Assembly (NCBI GenBank): GCA_014381745.1
Contig: JACNLA010000029.1
Span: 11,783-55,707 of the forward strand
Source: Actinomycetota bacterium
Lineage (GTDB): Bacteria; Actinomycetota; Acidimicrobiia; Acidimicrobiales; MedAcidi-G1
Direction: 5' to 3'
DNA length: 43,925 nucleotides
Part shown: positions 8,498-16,193 of the stretch, piece after piece
Layout: each line of letters opens with the position of its first letter
Numbering within the stretch: position 1 is the first letter of the stretch
Notes under the pieces: generated by a model
Told to the model about the DNA's origin: nothing
The model's database searches: none
What the model saw: only the letters and a program-made list of their open reading frames with translations
Program-made: the position numbers and the translations under genes

Positions 8498-9318
8498 CAG
8501 CCCAGAAGGTCGGCGACAGCCGCCACAACGCGGTCATCATCGATTGCTGGTTCGGCTGCCATGCCACCAACCCAGGTAAGGCTGACGAAGCCGTCCATCA
8601 CGGCGCCACCATCTGTGTCTGGTGGCAGAACCGATGGTTCACCCCATGACATGACGATGTCGTAGCTGCCCTCATGGCCGGGCTTGGGTTCGAGACTTGC
8701 GGTGGACATCGTCCTGGGCGGAAGGTGACCGATCTGGGTCTGCTTCCAACCAGCCATTTCGCCCACGGCCAGGTTGGGGACGTTGATGTTGAGAACCGAT
8801 GGCGTGTCCGGCGGGTTTTCAATTATGGCGCCGACCGCCACCCGGGCCACCTCGGCAGCCGAGTCCCACACCTGCTGGTCGAGATCCTCGCCGGTGCCCT
8901 GACCCTCGACACCCCACTGGGCGACAGCCTGGCTGACCGCTACGCCGGTGATCCCACCGTTGCGTGCTGTCAGCGCCGCTCCGACGGTTCCCGAGTGGTA
9001 CACGGACCTGCCCACGTTCATTCCCGGGTTGATGCCTGCCACCACCAGATCGAATGGCTCGCCGAACAACCCCAGCCGGCTGTAGAGGACGCACAACCCC
9101 GGGGGGCCACTCACCGACCATGCGTCTGACACCCCTTCCACGTGGGCCTCGTGGACCTCGGGACGGATCAGGTGAACGGGCCCGAACGCCGCCCCGGCCC
9201 CCGAGTACTCGGTATCAGGTGCCACGATCGTGACATCTCCGTGTTCGAGCATCGCTCTCGCCAGAACGTGCAGCCCGACAGAGTCGATGCCGTCGTCGTT
9301 GGTAACCAGGATGCGCAT
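8497..9318 (-). CDS. surE: 5'/3'-nucleotidase SurE
   Basis: A 273-residue survival protein SurE, a metal-dependent nucleoside monophosphatase. The metal-binding LVTNDDG at residues 4-10 and the PGMNVG and SGTVGAA blocks are diagnostic. Start at ATG 9318, which gives the invariant MRILVTNDDG N-terminus; a longer frame adds only unconserved sequence. A -10-like box lies 8 nt before the ATG. First gene of surE-GGCT, possibly extending to the flavodoxin gene. Confidence 0.93.
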   Translation of the reverse strand: MRILVTNDDGIDSVGLHVLARAMLEHGDVTIVAPDTEYSGAGAAFGPVHLIRPEVHEAHVEGVSDAWSVSGPPGLCVLYSRLGLFGEPFDLVVAGINPGMNVGRSVYHSGTVGAALTARNGGITGVAVSQAVAQWGVEGQGTGEDLDQQVWDSAAEVARVAVGAIIENPPDTPSVLNINVPNLAVGEMAGWKQTQIGHLPPRTMSTASLEPKPGHEGSYDIVMSWGEPSVLPPDTDGGAVMDGFVSLTWVGGMAAEPAIDDDRVVAAVADLLG

Positions 9319-9326
9319 GGGATGCG

Positions 9327-9332
9327 ACCGTA
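9327..9332 (-). promoter_or_regulatory. Putative -10 box of leaderless promoter (surE)
   Basis: TACGGT ends 8 nt before the surE ATG; no Shine-Dalgarno between. Confidence 0.5.
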
Positions 9333-9359
9333 GCGGTGTCAGGTGGGTCTGGTGGCAGC

Positions 9360-9374
9360 GGCGGTTCAGCCGCC
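9360..9374 (-). terminator. Hairpin around the stop codon of the ABC-F gene
   Basis: GGCGG (9360-9364) pairs with CCGCC (9370-9374); the 5-nt loop holds the TGA stop of the ABC-F gene (9366-9368). No U-tract. Confidence 0.4.
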
Positions 9375-11285
9375 CAGCTGGGCGCTCAGCTTCTCCCACT
9401 CGGACATGAGGGTTGCCGCCCGGTCCTTGGCCCCCTCATGTTCTGCGACCACGGCAGCTGCCTCCTCCGGGTTCTTGTATAGGTCGGGGTCGGACAGACG
9501 TTCCTGCATCGCGACGACAACGGCCTCTGCCGCTTCCCAGTCGCGCTCGGCCCGGGCGAGGCGTTTCCTGAGACCGGAGGCAGGATCCTTGGAGCGCTGC
9601 TTCCGGGGGCCCTGGTTCTGCTTCGGCTGTGTTGAGCTGCCCGACTCCGCTTGTGCCTTCGGAGGGGAGGAGACCTGAGCCGGGTAGAGGACCTTGTCGG
9701 GTACCCCCGTGTGCCACACCGCGCGTCCGGACCTGACCTCCACAAGGTTGTCCGCAACCGAGCGGATCAGGTGTCGGTCGTGGGTGATCAGCACGACCGT
9801 TCCCGGATAGGCGCTGAGGGCGTCCTCCAGCACGTCGCAGCTGGGGAGGTCAAGGTGGTTCGTGGGCTCATCCAGGATCAGCAGGTTGACCGGCACGGCC
9901 AGGGTTTTGGCGAGCGCCAAGCGTGTCTGTTCCCCACCGGAGAGGTCTCCCACCAGCCGGTCCACCGCATCGCCCCTGAATCCGAACGATGCGAGGTAGG
10001 TGCGGGGATTGCGACCGTCCGTTCCTACCCCTGGAACGGTCCTGAACTCGTCGATCACGGTCCTCTGTTCGTCAAGCACCTCGGCCTGGAGTTGGTCGAA
10101 GTACGAGAGGTCCACGTTGGTTCCCCTTGACACCCTGCCGCTGAGGGGCTCCAGTTCTCCGGTTAGGAGCTTTACGAGGGTGGTCTTGCCGGCTCCGTTG
10201 GGGCCGACCAGGGCCAGCACCCCTCCCCGTTCGACGGTGAACGTGACGTCTGTCAGCACGATCTCGTCTCCGGTGTCTCCGTCGTAGCCAGCGGTCACGT
10301 CCTCCAACTCGGCAACGATCCGAGATGACCTGCGCGGTTTGGGGAACCCGAACCTGGATGCCGGGCTCTCGTGCTCATCAACGACGATCCGGTCCAGCTT
10401 CTGGAGCGCCTTCACCCGGCTCTGCACCTGACGTGCCTTGGTGGCCTTGTAGCGGAAGCGCTCGATGAACTGCTCGACATGTGCGACCTGACGGGACTGC
10501 TGGGCGGCGGCAGCCCGCTGGGCCTCGAGGCGTTCCTCGCGGGCGACCACGAAGTCGGCGAAGCCTCCGATGTACTCGGTGACCCGCGCTCCAGACAGTT
10601 CGAGGATGCGGTTGGCCACGGCGTCGATGAAGTCCCGGTCGTGGCTGACGAACAGGAGACCACCCGACCACCCGGCCAACTGCTGTTCCAGCCATGCGAC
10701 GCTGTCGACGTCGAGGTGGTTGGTGGGCTCGTCCATGACCAGCAGGTCGGGCGCAGACAGGATAAGCCTCGCCAGGGCCACCCTCATTCGCCAGCCGCCC
10801 GACATCTCGTCCATGGGCCGATCGTGGGCCTCCGGGTCGAAGCCAAGACCTGCCAATATCCGATGGGCCTCTGCCTCGACGGCGTAGCCCCCGATCTGTT
10901 CGAATCTGGACTGGGCCTCCCCGAACTCGGCCAGCACGCGTTCCTGTTCTGGCCCTACCGCTGTTCCCAGCTGCTGTCCGAGGTCGTGGATCCTGTGCGC
11001 CAGGAGGGTCACCTGCTCAGCTCCCAACATGACCTGTTCGAACACACTGCGGCCCGTCTCTGTCGGCAACTCCTGCGGCAGGTAGCCGATACGTAGATCC
11101 TTTGGCCTGTGAACCTCGCCGGTGTCGGCCTCGTGGATTCCGACCAGGATCTCCAGGAGAGTGGTCTTTCCGGTTCCGTTTCCGCCTATGAGCGCGACCC
11201 TGCGACCAGCTCCCAACTGGAGCGAGACCTCGCGGAAAAGGGTCCGGGAACCAAATGACCGGGACAGGCCCGAGGCGGTAAGCAC
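9366..11285 (-). CDS. ABC-F family ATPase
   Basis: 639 residues and no membrane domain: two ABC cassettes in one chain. Cassette 1 has Walker A GGNGTGKTT (about 34-42), signature MSGGW and Walker B LLVMDEPTNHLD; cassette 2 has Walker A GPNGAGKTT, signature LSGGEQ and LLILDEPTNHLD. The basic Ala/Gln/Arg-rich linker between them is the P-site tRNA-interaction motif region. A C-terminal coiled coil (about 570-639) resembles Uup. ABC-F proteins act on the ribosome as translation factors; some protect against antibiotics, but nothing here specifies that. The GTG start has a -10-like box 7 nt upstream, between fabH and this gene. Confidence 0.9.
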   Translation of the reverse strand: MLTASGLSRSFGSRTLFREVSLQLGAGRRVALIGGNGTGKTTLLEILVGIHEADTGEVHRPKDLRIGYLPQELPTETGRSVFEQVMLGAEQVTLLAHRIHDLGQQLGTAVGPEQERVLAEFGEAQSRFEQIGGYAVEAEAHRILAGLGFDPEAHDRPMDEMSGGWRMRVALARLILSAPDLLVMDEPTNHLDVDSVAWLEQQLAGWSGGLLFVSHDRDFIDAVANRILELSGARVTEYIGGFADFVVAREERLEAQRAAAAQQSRQVAHVEQFIERFRYKATKARQVQSRVKALQKLDRIVVDEHESPASRFGFPKPRRSSRIVAELEDVTAGYDGDTGDEIVLTDVTFTVERGGVLALVGPNGAGKTTLVKLLTGELEPLSGRVSRGTNVDLSYFDQLQAEVLDEQRTVIDEFRTVPGVGTDGRNPRTYLASFGFRGDAVDRLVGDLSGGEQTRLALAKTLAVPVNLLILDEPTNHLDLPSCDVLEDALSAYPGTVVLITHDRHLIRSVADNLVEVRSGRAVWHTGVPDKVLYPAQVSSPPKAQAESGSSTQPKQNQGPRKQRSKDPASGLRKRLARAERDWEAAEAVVVAMQERLSDPDLYKNPEEAAAVVAEHEGAKDRAATLMSEWEKLSAQLGG

Positions 11286-11292
11286 GGCGGCG

Positions 11293-11298
11293 AGGGTA
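11293..11298 (-). promoter_or_regulatory. Putative -10 box of leaderless promoter (ABC-F)
   Basis: TACCCT ends 7 nt before GTG 11285, in the 27-nt gap after fabH. Confidence 0.5.
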
Positions 11299-11312
11299 CC
11301 GCCGGTGGCGGG

Positions 11313-12248
11313 TCAGCCGGTTGGAGGGTCCCAGCGGAGCACGGCGGCGGCCGACGACATGCCCGCTCCGAAGCCGACCATGAGCACCAGGTCACCCGGG
11401 GCGATCCTGTCGTTGTCGATGGCATCCACGAGGGCGAGGGGTATGGAGGCCGCAGACGTGTTGCCGGTGTGGGCCAGGACCAGTGCCGTCCTGTCCATCG
11501 GAATGCCGAGGCGTTTCAGGGAGGCCTCGATGATCCTCACGTTGGCCTGGTGGGGGACCACGATTGAGATATCGCCGGCGGATACCCGGGCGCGATCGAT
11601 CGCGTTCTGGGCGGAGTTGGTCATGGCCATCACAGCCCTCCTGAAGACCTCCTTGCCGTTCATCACGATTGTTCCGCCGTGGTCGCAGTAGAGGATGCCG
11701 GCAGCCGAGCCGTCAGACATGAGGTCCCATCCCAGCAGTGAGGGCTCATCGCCGGTGCGTTCCAGCACGACCGCGCCGGCACCGTCGCCGAAAAGGACGC
11801 ATGTGCCCCGGTCGGTCCAGTCCACGATTCCGCTGAGGGCGTCGCTGCCGATAAGGAGGATGCGTTCAACCCCGCTGTTCATGAACTGCATTGCCGTGAC
11901 GAGCCCGTAGACGAAGCCCGAACACGCTGCGTTCATGTCGACGGCTCCACAGGTGAGGCCCAGCTCGTGCTGTACGACAGACGCGCTGGCCGGGAACTGC
12001 TGGTCGGCGGTGGTGGTCGCCAGCAGCAGCAGGTCGATCTGTTCCGGTGTCAGACCAGCCATGTCCATTGCGGCCCGACCGGCAGCCGTCGACATCTCCG
12101 TAACCGTGCCGTCGATGTGGCGGCTCCTGATTCCACTTCTGGCGGTAATCCATTCATCGGATGTGTCCACCATCTTCGACAGGTCGTCATTGGTGAGAAC
12201 CCTCTCGGGAAGGTTCGTCGCCCATCCCGTGATACGTCCGTGGGGCAT
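11313..12248 (-). CDS. fabH: Beta-ketoacyl-ACP synthase III (FabH)
   Basis: 311 residues. The Cys-His-Asn triad of the initiating condensing enzyme is present: Cys109 in NAACSGF, His233 in PHQAN and Asn263 in AHTGNTSAAS. FabH joins an acyl-CoA starter with malonyl-ACP to begin fatty acid synthesis in the cytoplasm. The ATG 12248 has a GGAG 7 nt upstream, so unlike many first genes here it seems to have a leader. No other fab genes are adjacent. Divergent from the cysQ-like gene. Confidence 0.93.
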   Translation of the reverse strand: MPHGRITGWATNLPERVLTNDDLSKMVDTSDEWITARSGIRSRHIDGTVTEMSTAAGRAAMDMAGLTPEQIDLLLLATTTADQQFPASASVVQHELGLTCGAVDMNAACSGFVYGLVTAMQFMNSGVERILLIGSDALSGIVDWTDRGTCVLFGDGAGAVVLERTGDEPSLLGWDLMSDGSAAGILYCDHGGTIVMNGKEVFRRAVMAMTNSAQNAIDRARVSAGDISIVVPHQANVRIIEASLKRLGIPMDRTALVLAHTGNTSAASIPLALVDAIDNDRIAPGDLVLMVGFGAGMSSAAAVLRWDPPTG

Positions 12249-12329
12249 GTGGGTACTCCGTGTGATGACGCGGTGAGAGGCCGGCCGGCCCAGGCCAACG
12301 GTAGTGGCCCCGAGGTGCCGTTACGTGCG

Positions 12330-12357
12330 GATCCACCCGGTCCGGACCGGGTGGATC
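12330..12357. promoter_or_regulatory. Perfect 28-bp palindrome, probable operator
   Basis: The half site GATCCACCCGGTCC is followed directly by its exact reverse complement. It lies between divergent fabH and the cysQ-like gene and covers the -35 position of the cysQ -10 box at 12366-12371. Because transcription diverges here, a terminator role is unlikely; a dimeric regulator site is the better guess. Confidence 0.6.
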
Positions 12358-12365
12358 GTTGCCGA

Positions 12366-12371
12366 TAGGGT
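12366..12371 (+). promoter_or_regulatory. Putative -10 box of leaderless promoter (cysQ-like)
   Basis: TAGGGT ends 8 nt before ATG 12380. The -35 position (12343-12348, CGGACC) falls inside the palindrome. Confidence 0.5.
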
Positions 12372-12379
12372 CGCCGCCC

Positions 12380-13159
12380 ATGTCGAAGCTGGTCTCCGGG
12401 GCCGATCCGGACCACACCTGTGACCATCGCCTGGCTGGCATGCTTGCCCGGAAGGCCGGGAACCTTCTGGTTGATGTGAGAAGGAAGGCCTTGTCTGATG
12501 GGCTTCCCGCGCATCGGGTGAGGGCCGTCGGCGACAGGGTTGCCCATGACCATCTGGTGGAAGCGCTGGCCAGGTTCCGGCCCGATGATGCAGTGCTCTC
12601 AGAAGAGGGGACCGACGACGGGTCGAGGCTCACGGAAAGGCGTGTGTGGATCCTCGACCCACTGGACGGAACCCGGGACTACGGAATGCCCGGTAGCGCT
12701 GAGTGGGCGGTGCATGTGGCGCTGGTCGTGGGCGGTGCTCCCGTTGCGGCAGCCGTGGACCTTCCAGCCGTCGGGAGGCTCTACGGAACCCTCCAGGAAC
12801 CCGTGCCCGACGGCTGTGACACTCCACGTGACAGGCCGGTGGTCATAACGAGCCGGTCTCAGTGGGGAGAGGCCGAGCACGTGGCTGCTGCAATAGGTGG
12901 CGTGGTGCGTACCTGCGGGTCGGCCGGGGTGAAGGCCATGGCCGTCGTAGAGGGGACTGCAGACGTGTACGTGCACCCGTCTGGGCTCTACGAGTGGGAC
13001 GTCTGCGCACCGGCGGCGGTTGCGGCAGCGGCCGGTCTCGACGTCTGCGGCATGGACGGATCGGACCTCTCCTACAACAAGGCCCGGCCGGTGGTGCCGG
13101 GCTTCCTGGTCACCAGGCCGGAGTTCACCGAAGCGGTCCGCTCCTGTCTGGTCTGGTAG
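12380..13159 (+). CDS. Inositol monophosphatase superfamily / CysQ-like 3'(2'),5'-bisphosphate nucleotidase
   Basis: A 259-residue Mg2+-dependent, Li+-sensitive-type phosphatase. Metal-binding motifs are visible: SEEG (about residues 74-77), DPLDGT (93-98) and YEWDVCAPAA near the C-terminus. The length and the DYG after DPLDGT fit CysQ-like enzymes that recycle PAP in sulfur metabolism; inositol phosphate as substrate cannot be excluded. ATG 12380 is chosen over TTG 12359 because the -10-like box lies just upstream and the extra residues are unconserved. Confidence 0.85.
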   Translation: MSKLVSGADPDHTCDHRLAGMLARKAGNLLVDVRRKALSDGLPAHRVRAVGDRVAHDHLVEALARFRPDDAVLSEEGTDDGSRLTERRVWILDPLDGTRDYGMPGSAEWAVHVALVVGGAPVAAAVDLPAVGRLYGTLQEPVPDGCDTPRDRPVVITSRSQWGEAEHVAAAIGGVVRTCGSAGVKAMAVVEGTADVYVHPSGLYEWDVCAPAAVAAAAGLDVCGMDGSDLSYNKARPVVPGFLVTRPEFTEAVRSCLVW

Positions 13160-13165
13160 CAGACC
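13150..13165 (+). terminator. Hairpin with the cysQ stop codon in its loop
   Basis: GGTCTG (13150-13155) pairs with CAGACC (13160-13165); the loop GTAG includes the TAG stop. Flanking CTCC (13141-13144) and GGAG (13167-13170) can extend the structure. No U-tract. Confidence 0.45.
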
Positions 13166-13207
13166 GGGAGCGACCCAAAGGGTGGCGCGGCACCCCGGGT
13201 GGACCTG

Positions 13208-13213
13208 TAGTGT
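13208..13213 (+). promoter_or_regulatory. Possible -10 box for the riboswitch transcript
   Basis: TAGTGT matches the window's TA-N3-T pattern and would start the RNA near 13220, just at the aptamer's 5' side. No clear -35. Confidence 0.35.
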
Positions 13214-13215
13214 GA

Positions 13216-13403
13216 CGGCGCCCCGTGGCGAGGCGAAGCCGGTGCGATTCCGGCGCTGTCCCGCAACTGTGTGCCCGCACCCGTGAGGGGGTGGGCGAGC
13301 CAGGCCGACCGGCCATGGGGCTCGACAACGGCTCTCGAGGAAGAGCGGTCGTCGGGCAGGGCTTCCTGTCTGCGCCCGTCTACTCGGCAGACAGGAGAAA
13401 CAA
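13216..13403 (+). ncRNA. Cobalamin (B12) riboswitch
   Basis: The core GAAGCCGGTGCGATTCCGG (13235-13253) followed by GCTGTCCCGCAACTGT (13255-13270) is the conserved cobalamin aptamer core, and GAGCCAGGCCGACC (13297-13310) corresponds to the B12 box. A further hairpin lies at about 13323-13352. It sits directly upstream of a BtuFCD-type importer, so B12 would repress its own uptake. Outer boundaries are approximate. Confidence 0.92.
13364..13396 (+). promoter_or_regulatory. Shine-Dalgarno-sequestering hairpin of the riboswitch
   Basis: TCCTGTCTGC (13364-13373) pairs perfectly with GCAGACAGGA (13387-13396). The right arm includes most of the AGGAG ribosome site (13393-13397) of the downstream gene, so this is probably the OFF-state expression platform acting on translation. 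AGGAAG (13338-13343) can alternatively pair with CTTCCT (13362-13367), a possible anti-sequestor. Confidence 0.65.
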
Positions 13404-14312
13404 ATGACCAGCCCACCCGTCCGAACCCTCTTTCGCTTGCGCGTCCTGGCACTGCTTGGCGCGCTCGCAATCGCCCTGACCGCCTGTGGATCCGATGGAG
13501 GAGGGGGTCAACCAGCCGTCTCGGGGGTCGCAACGACCGTGGCACCTGACGGCCCTACAGCGATCATCTCCCTGTCGCCCACAGCGACCGAGATCCTCTT
13601 CGCCATTGGTGCCGGCCGCCAGGTTGTCGCCGTGGACAACATGTCCAACTATCCAGCTGAAGCACCTGTGACCGAGCTGTCGGGCTTCACGCCCAACGTC
13701 GAGTCGATTGCCGGTTATGACCCCGACCTGGTGGTCATCTCCTACGACCCGGGCGATCTGGTCGATGGTCTCGAGGCTCTGGGGATTCCGACCGTCATGC
13801 AGTGGGCTGCCAACTCAATCGAGGACACCTATTCGCAGATCGCCGAGTTGGGAGACCTGACCGGCCAAGTGGAAGAGGCGACGGCCGTAAACGAGTCGAT
13901 CCGGGCCGGACTGGCTGAACTGTCCGACGATCCGGTCGGTGCCGGGATGACCTACTTCCACGAGATCGACAACACGCTCTACTCGGCCACCTCGACCACC
14001 TTCGTAGGTCAGCTGTACGCCCTCCTTGGCCTTGAGAACATCGCCGACCCGGCAGACGAGGCCGGCTTCGGTTGGCCGCAACTCTCAGCAGAGTTCATCC
14101 TGGAGGCAGACCCCGACATCATCTTCCTGTCTGATGCCGCATGGGGTGAGTCGGCCGAGACCGTTGCTGCCCGACCTGGTTGGGATGTCCTGACAGCGGT
14201 AGTGGACGGGCACGTTGTCCCGCTGGACCAGGACACGTCTGGCCGGTGGGGGCCACGGGTGGTCGACTTCATCGAGTCGGTGAAGGTGGCCATCGAGGGG
14301 TTCGAAGGCTGA
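13404..14312 (+). CDS. btuF: BtuF-like ABC transporter substrate-binding lipoprotein
   Basis: 302 residues. The signal peptide ends in the lipobox LTAC with Cys28, followed by a Gly/Ser-rich linker. The mature part is a helical-backbone (class III) binding protein: LSPTATEILFAIGAG, then YDPDLVVI, and GRWGPRVVDFIES near the end. Position under a cobalamin riboswitch and before FecCD-type permease and ATPase genes makes corrinoid binding outside the membrane the likely role. ATG 13404 has GGAG 6 nt upstream. Confidence 0.88.
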   Translation: MTSPPVRTLFRLRVLALLGALAIALTACGSDGGGGQPAVSGVATTVAPDGPTAIISLSPTATEILFAIGAGRQVVAVDNMSNYPAEAPVTELSGFTPNVESIAGYDPDLVVISYDPGDLVDGLEALGIPTVMQWAANSIEDTYSQIAELGDLTGQVEEATAVNESIRAGLAELSDDPVGAGMTYFHEIDNTLYSATSTTFVGQLYALLGLENIADPADEAGFGWPQLSAEFILEADPDIIFLSDAAWGESAETVAARPGWDVLTAVVDGHVVPLDQDTSGRWGPRVVDFIESVKVAIEGFEG

Positions 14313-14351
14313 TGAGGTCCTGATGCACATCACCCACCATTCGGGTGCGTC

Positions 14352-15401
14352 ATGAGGTCAAGAGCGGTTCGACCGGCGCGGCTCAGCGGGTGGTGGGTGG
14401 CATCCGGCTGCATTGCGGTTCTTGTCGCAGGGGTTGCCGGCCTGACCCTCGGGCCGGCTGAGATCGGTTTCGGCGACGTGCTCCGCGAGCTTGCTGATGG
14501 GCTGCCTCTTGTGGACCTGGAATCGGGTCTGGCCGCAAGGCAGCAGGCCATTATCTGGGAGATTCGTCTTCCGCGGGTCGTGCTGGGGCTTCTCGTGGGG
14601 GCAATGCTCGCTACTGCCGGTGGCGCCTACCAAGGGGTGTTTCGCAACCCTCTGGCCGACCCCTACCTGTTGGGAGTGGCCGCTGGTGCAGGCTTCGGCG
14701 CGACCATGGCCATCGTCTCCGGTGCCGGAGATGGCATCGGCATCCTCGACCCCGTGCCGCTGTCGGCATTCGCCGGGGCACTGGCAGCGGTCTCCCTCAC
14801 CTACCTGGTTGGGGCAGCCGGAGGCCGTCTGGACCCCGTGACCAGCCTGGTGCTCTCGGGTGTGGCTGTGGCCAGCTTCTTCACAGCAGTGCAGACCTTC
14901 GTCCAGCAACGCGAGTCCGAGACGATCAGGCAGGTGTACTTCTTCGTTCTAGGCCAACTCCGAACGGCCGGGTGGAACGACGTGGTTCTGCTGGCCCCCT
15001 ACACCGGGGTCTGTCTCGGCCTGATCCTGCTGGTGAGGCGACGCTTGGATGCGCTTGGCGTTGGTGACGAGGAGGCGGGTGCCCTTGGTCTGGATGTCCG
15101 CCGCATGCGCCTCATCACGGTCGTGGCTGCCTCGCTCGGAACAGCGGCAGCGGTTTCGGTGAGCGGCCTTATCGGGTTCGTCGGGATCATCGTCCCGCAC
15201 ACGGTGCGGCTCCTGTTCGGTACCAGTTACCGGGTGATCCTGCCGTTGACGATCCTGTTCGGTGGGGCATTTCTGGTGCTGGCTGACATCGTGGCCCGTC
15301 TGGCGGTGCAACCGGCGGAGATTCCGATTGGCGTTGTTACCGCCTTTCTTGGGGCACCGTTCTTCGTCCTGGTTCTGCGCAGTGCAAGGAGAACCGGATG
15401 A
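14352..15401 (+). CDS. btuC: BtuC/FecCD-type ABC transporter permease
   Basis: A 349-residue permease with about ten membrane helices. The RLPRVVLGLLVGAMLATAGGAYQGVFRNPLA block and the GLIGFVGIIVPHTVRLL block are the FecCD family's landmarks. It forms the membrane channel with the downstream ATPase. Substrate assignment (corrinoid) rests on the riboswitch. The gene ends with ATGA, overlapping the ATPase start by 4 nt. Confidence 0.88.
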   Translation: MRSRAVRPARLSGWWVASGCIAVLVAGVAGLTLGPAEIGFGDVLRELADGLPLVDLESGLAARQQAIIWEIRLPRVVLGLLVGAMLATAGGAYQGVFRNPLADPYLLGVAAGAGFGATMAIVSGAGDGIGILDPVPLSAFAGALAAVSLTYLVGAAGGRLDPVTSLVLSGVAVASFFTAVQTFVQQRESETIRQVYFFVLGQLRTAGWNDVVLLAPYTGVCLGLILLVRRRLDALGVGDEEAGALGLDVRRMRLITVVAASLGTAAAVSVSGLIGFVGIIVPHTVRLLFGTSYRVILPLTILFGGAFLVLADIVARLAVQPAEIPIGVVTAFLGAPFFVLVLRSARRTG

Positions 15402-16174
15402 CGGGTATCGCCTGTCGATCGGTCGTTGTCACCTTTGACGGCGTCGACGTGCTGCGCGGAGTTGACCTTGATGTCGAACCGGGTGGATGGGTCACAATTG
15501 TCGGTCCCAATGGTGCCGGGAAAAGCACCCTCCTGCGGGCGATCGCCGGTGGGTTGAAGGCTGGCGGAGAGATCCTCCTCGAGGACAGGCAGGTTGGTTC
15601 CCTGTCCCGCAGGGAGCTGGCCAGGCGTGTTGCACTGGTGCCTCAGGAACCGGTGATACCGGCGGGCATGCGTGTCCTCGACTACGTGCTGCTGGGACGC
15701 ACTGCCCATCTCGGTTTTTTTCAGGCCGAGGGGCCGGCCGACAACGCCGTGGCCATGGCGGCGCTGACTGATCTGGACGCCGGCCATCTTGGCGGGCGGA
15801 CTGTGGACACCCTGTCTGGAGGCGAGAGACAGCGCGTCGTGATAGCGCGGGCCCTGACCCAGGAGTCGCCGGTTCTCCTGCTGGATGAACCCACCACCGC
15901 CCTCGACATCGGCCACCAACAGGAGGTTCTTGACCTGGTTGACGGGCTCAGGTCAGAGCGGAACCTGACCGTCCTGGCCACCATGCACGACCTGACCCTG
16001 GCCGGCCAGTACGCGAGTCGCCTCGTGATGCTCGACGGCGGCCTGGTCGCCGCATCCGGTCCGGCGGCCGAGGTGCTGACGGGCGAGGCTGTCTCCCGCC
16101 ACTATGGGGTGAGGGTCAGGGTCATCGACGACGAGGCCGGCCCGATAGTTGTTCCGGTTCGGCGGCCGGGCTGA
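15398..16174 (+). CDS. btuD: BtuD-like ABC transporter ATP-binding protein
   Basis: A 258-residue ATPase with Walker A GPNGAGKST (about 33-41), signature LSGGERQR, Walker B LLLDEPTTALD and H-loop TMHDL. The GLKAGGEILLEDRQVGSLSRRELARRVALVPQ segment is typical of the siderophore/B12 importer subfamily. Overlaps btuC by 4 nt, so stoichiometric translation is likely. Confidence 0.88.
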   Translation: MTGIACRSVVVTFDGVDVLRGVDLDVEPGGWVTIVGPNGAGKSTLLRAIAGGLKAGGEILLEDRQVGSLSRRELARRVALVPQEPVIPAGMRVLDYVLLGRTAHLGFFQAEGPADNAVAMAALTDLDAGHLGGRTVDTLSGGERQRVVIARALTQESPVLLLDEPTTALDIGHQQEVLDLVDGLRSERNLTVLATMHDLTLAGQYASRLVMLDGGLVAASGPAAEVLTGEAVSRHYGVRVRVIDDEAGPIVVPVRRPG

Positions 16175-16184
16175 CCCACCGGCC
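16164..16184. terminator. Hairpin around the btuD stop codon, convergent with hpf
   Basis: GGCCGG (16164-16169) pairs with CCGGCC (16179-16184); the 9-nt loop includes TGA (16172-16174). It lies in the short convergent gap and may stop transcription from both sides. No U-tract. Confidence 0.45.
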
Positions 16185-16193
16185 CTGGAAGTC

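Noticed and set aside
10371-11096. 241-codon plus-strand frame opposite the ABC-F gene
   Set aside because: Antisense to unmistakable ABC cassettes.
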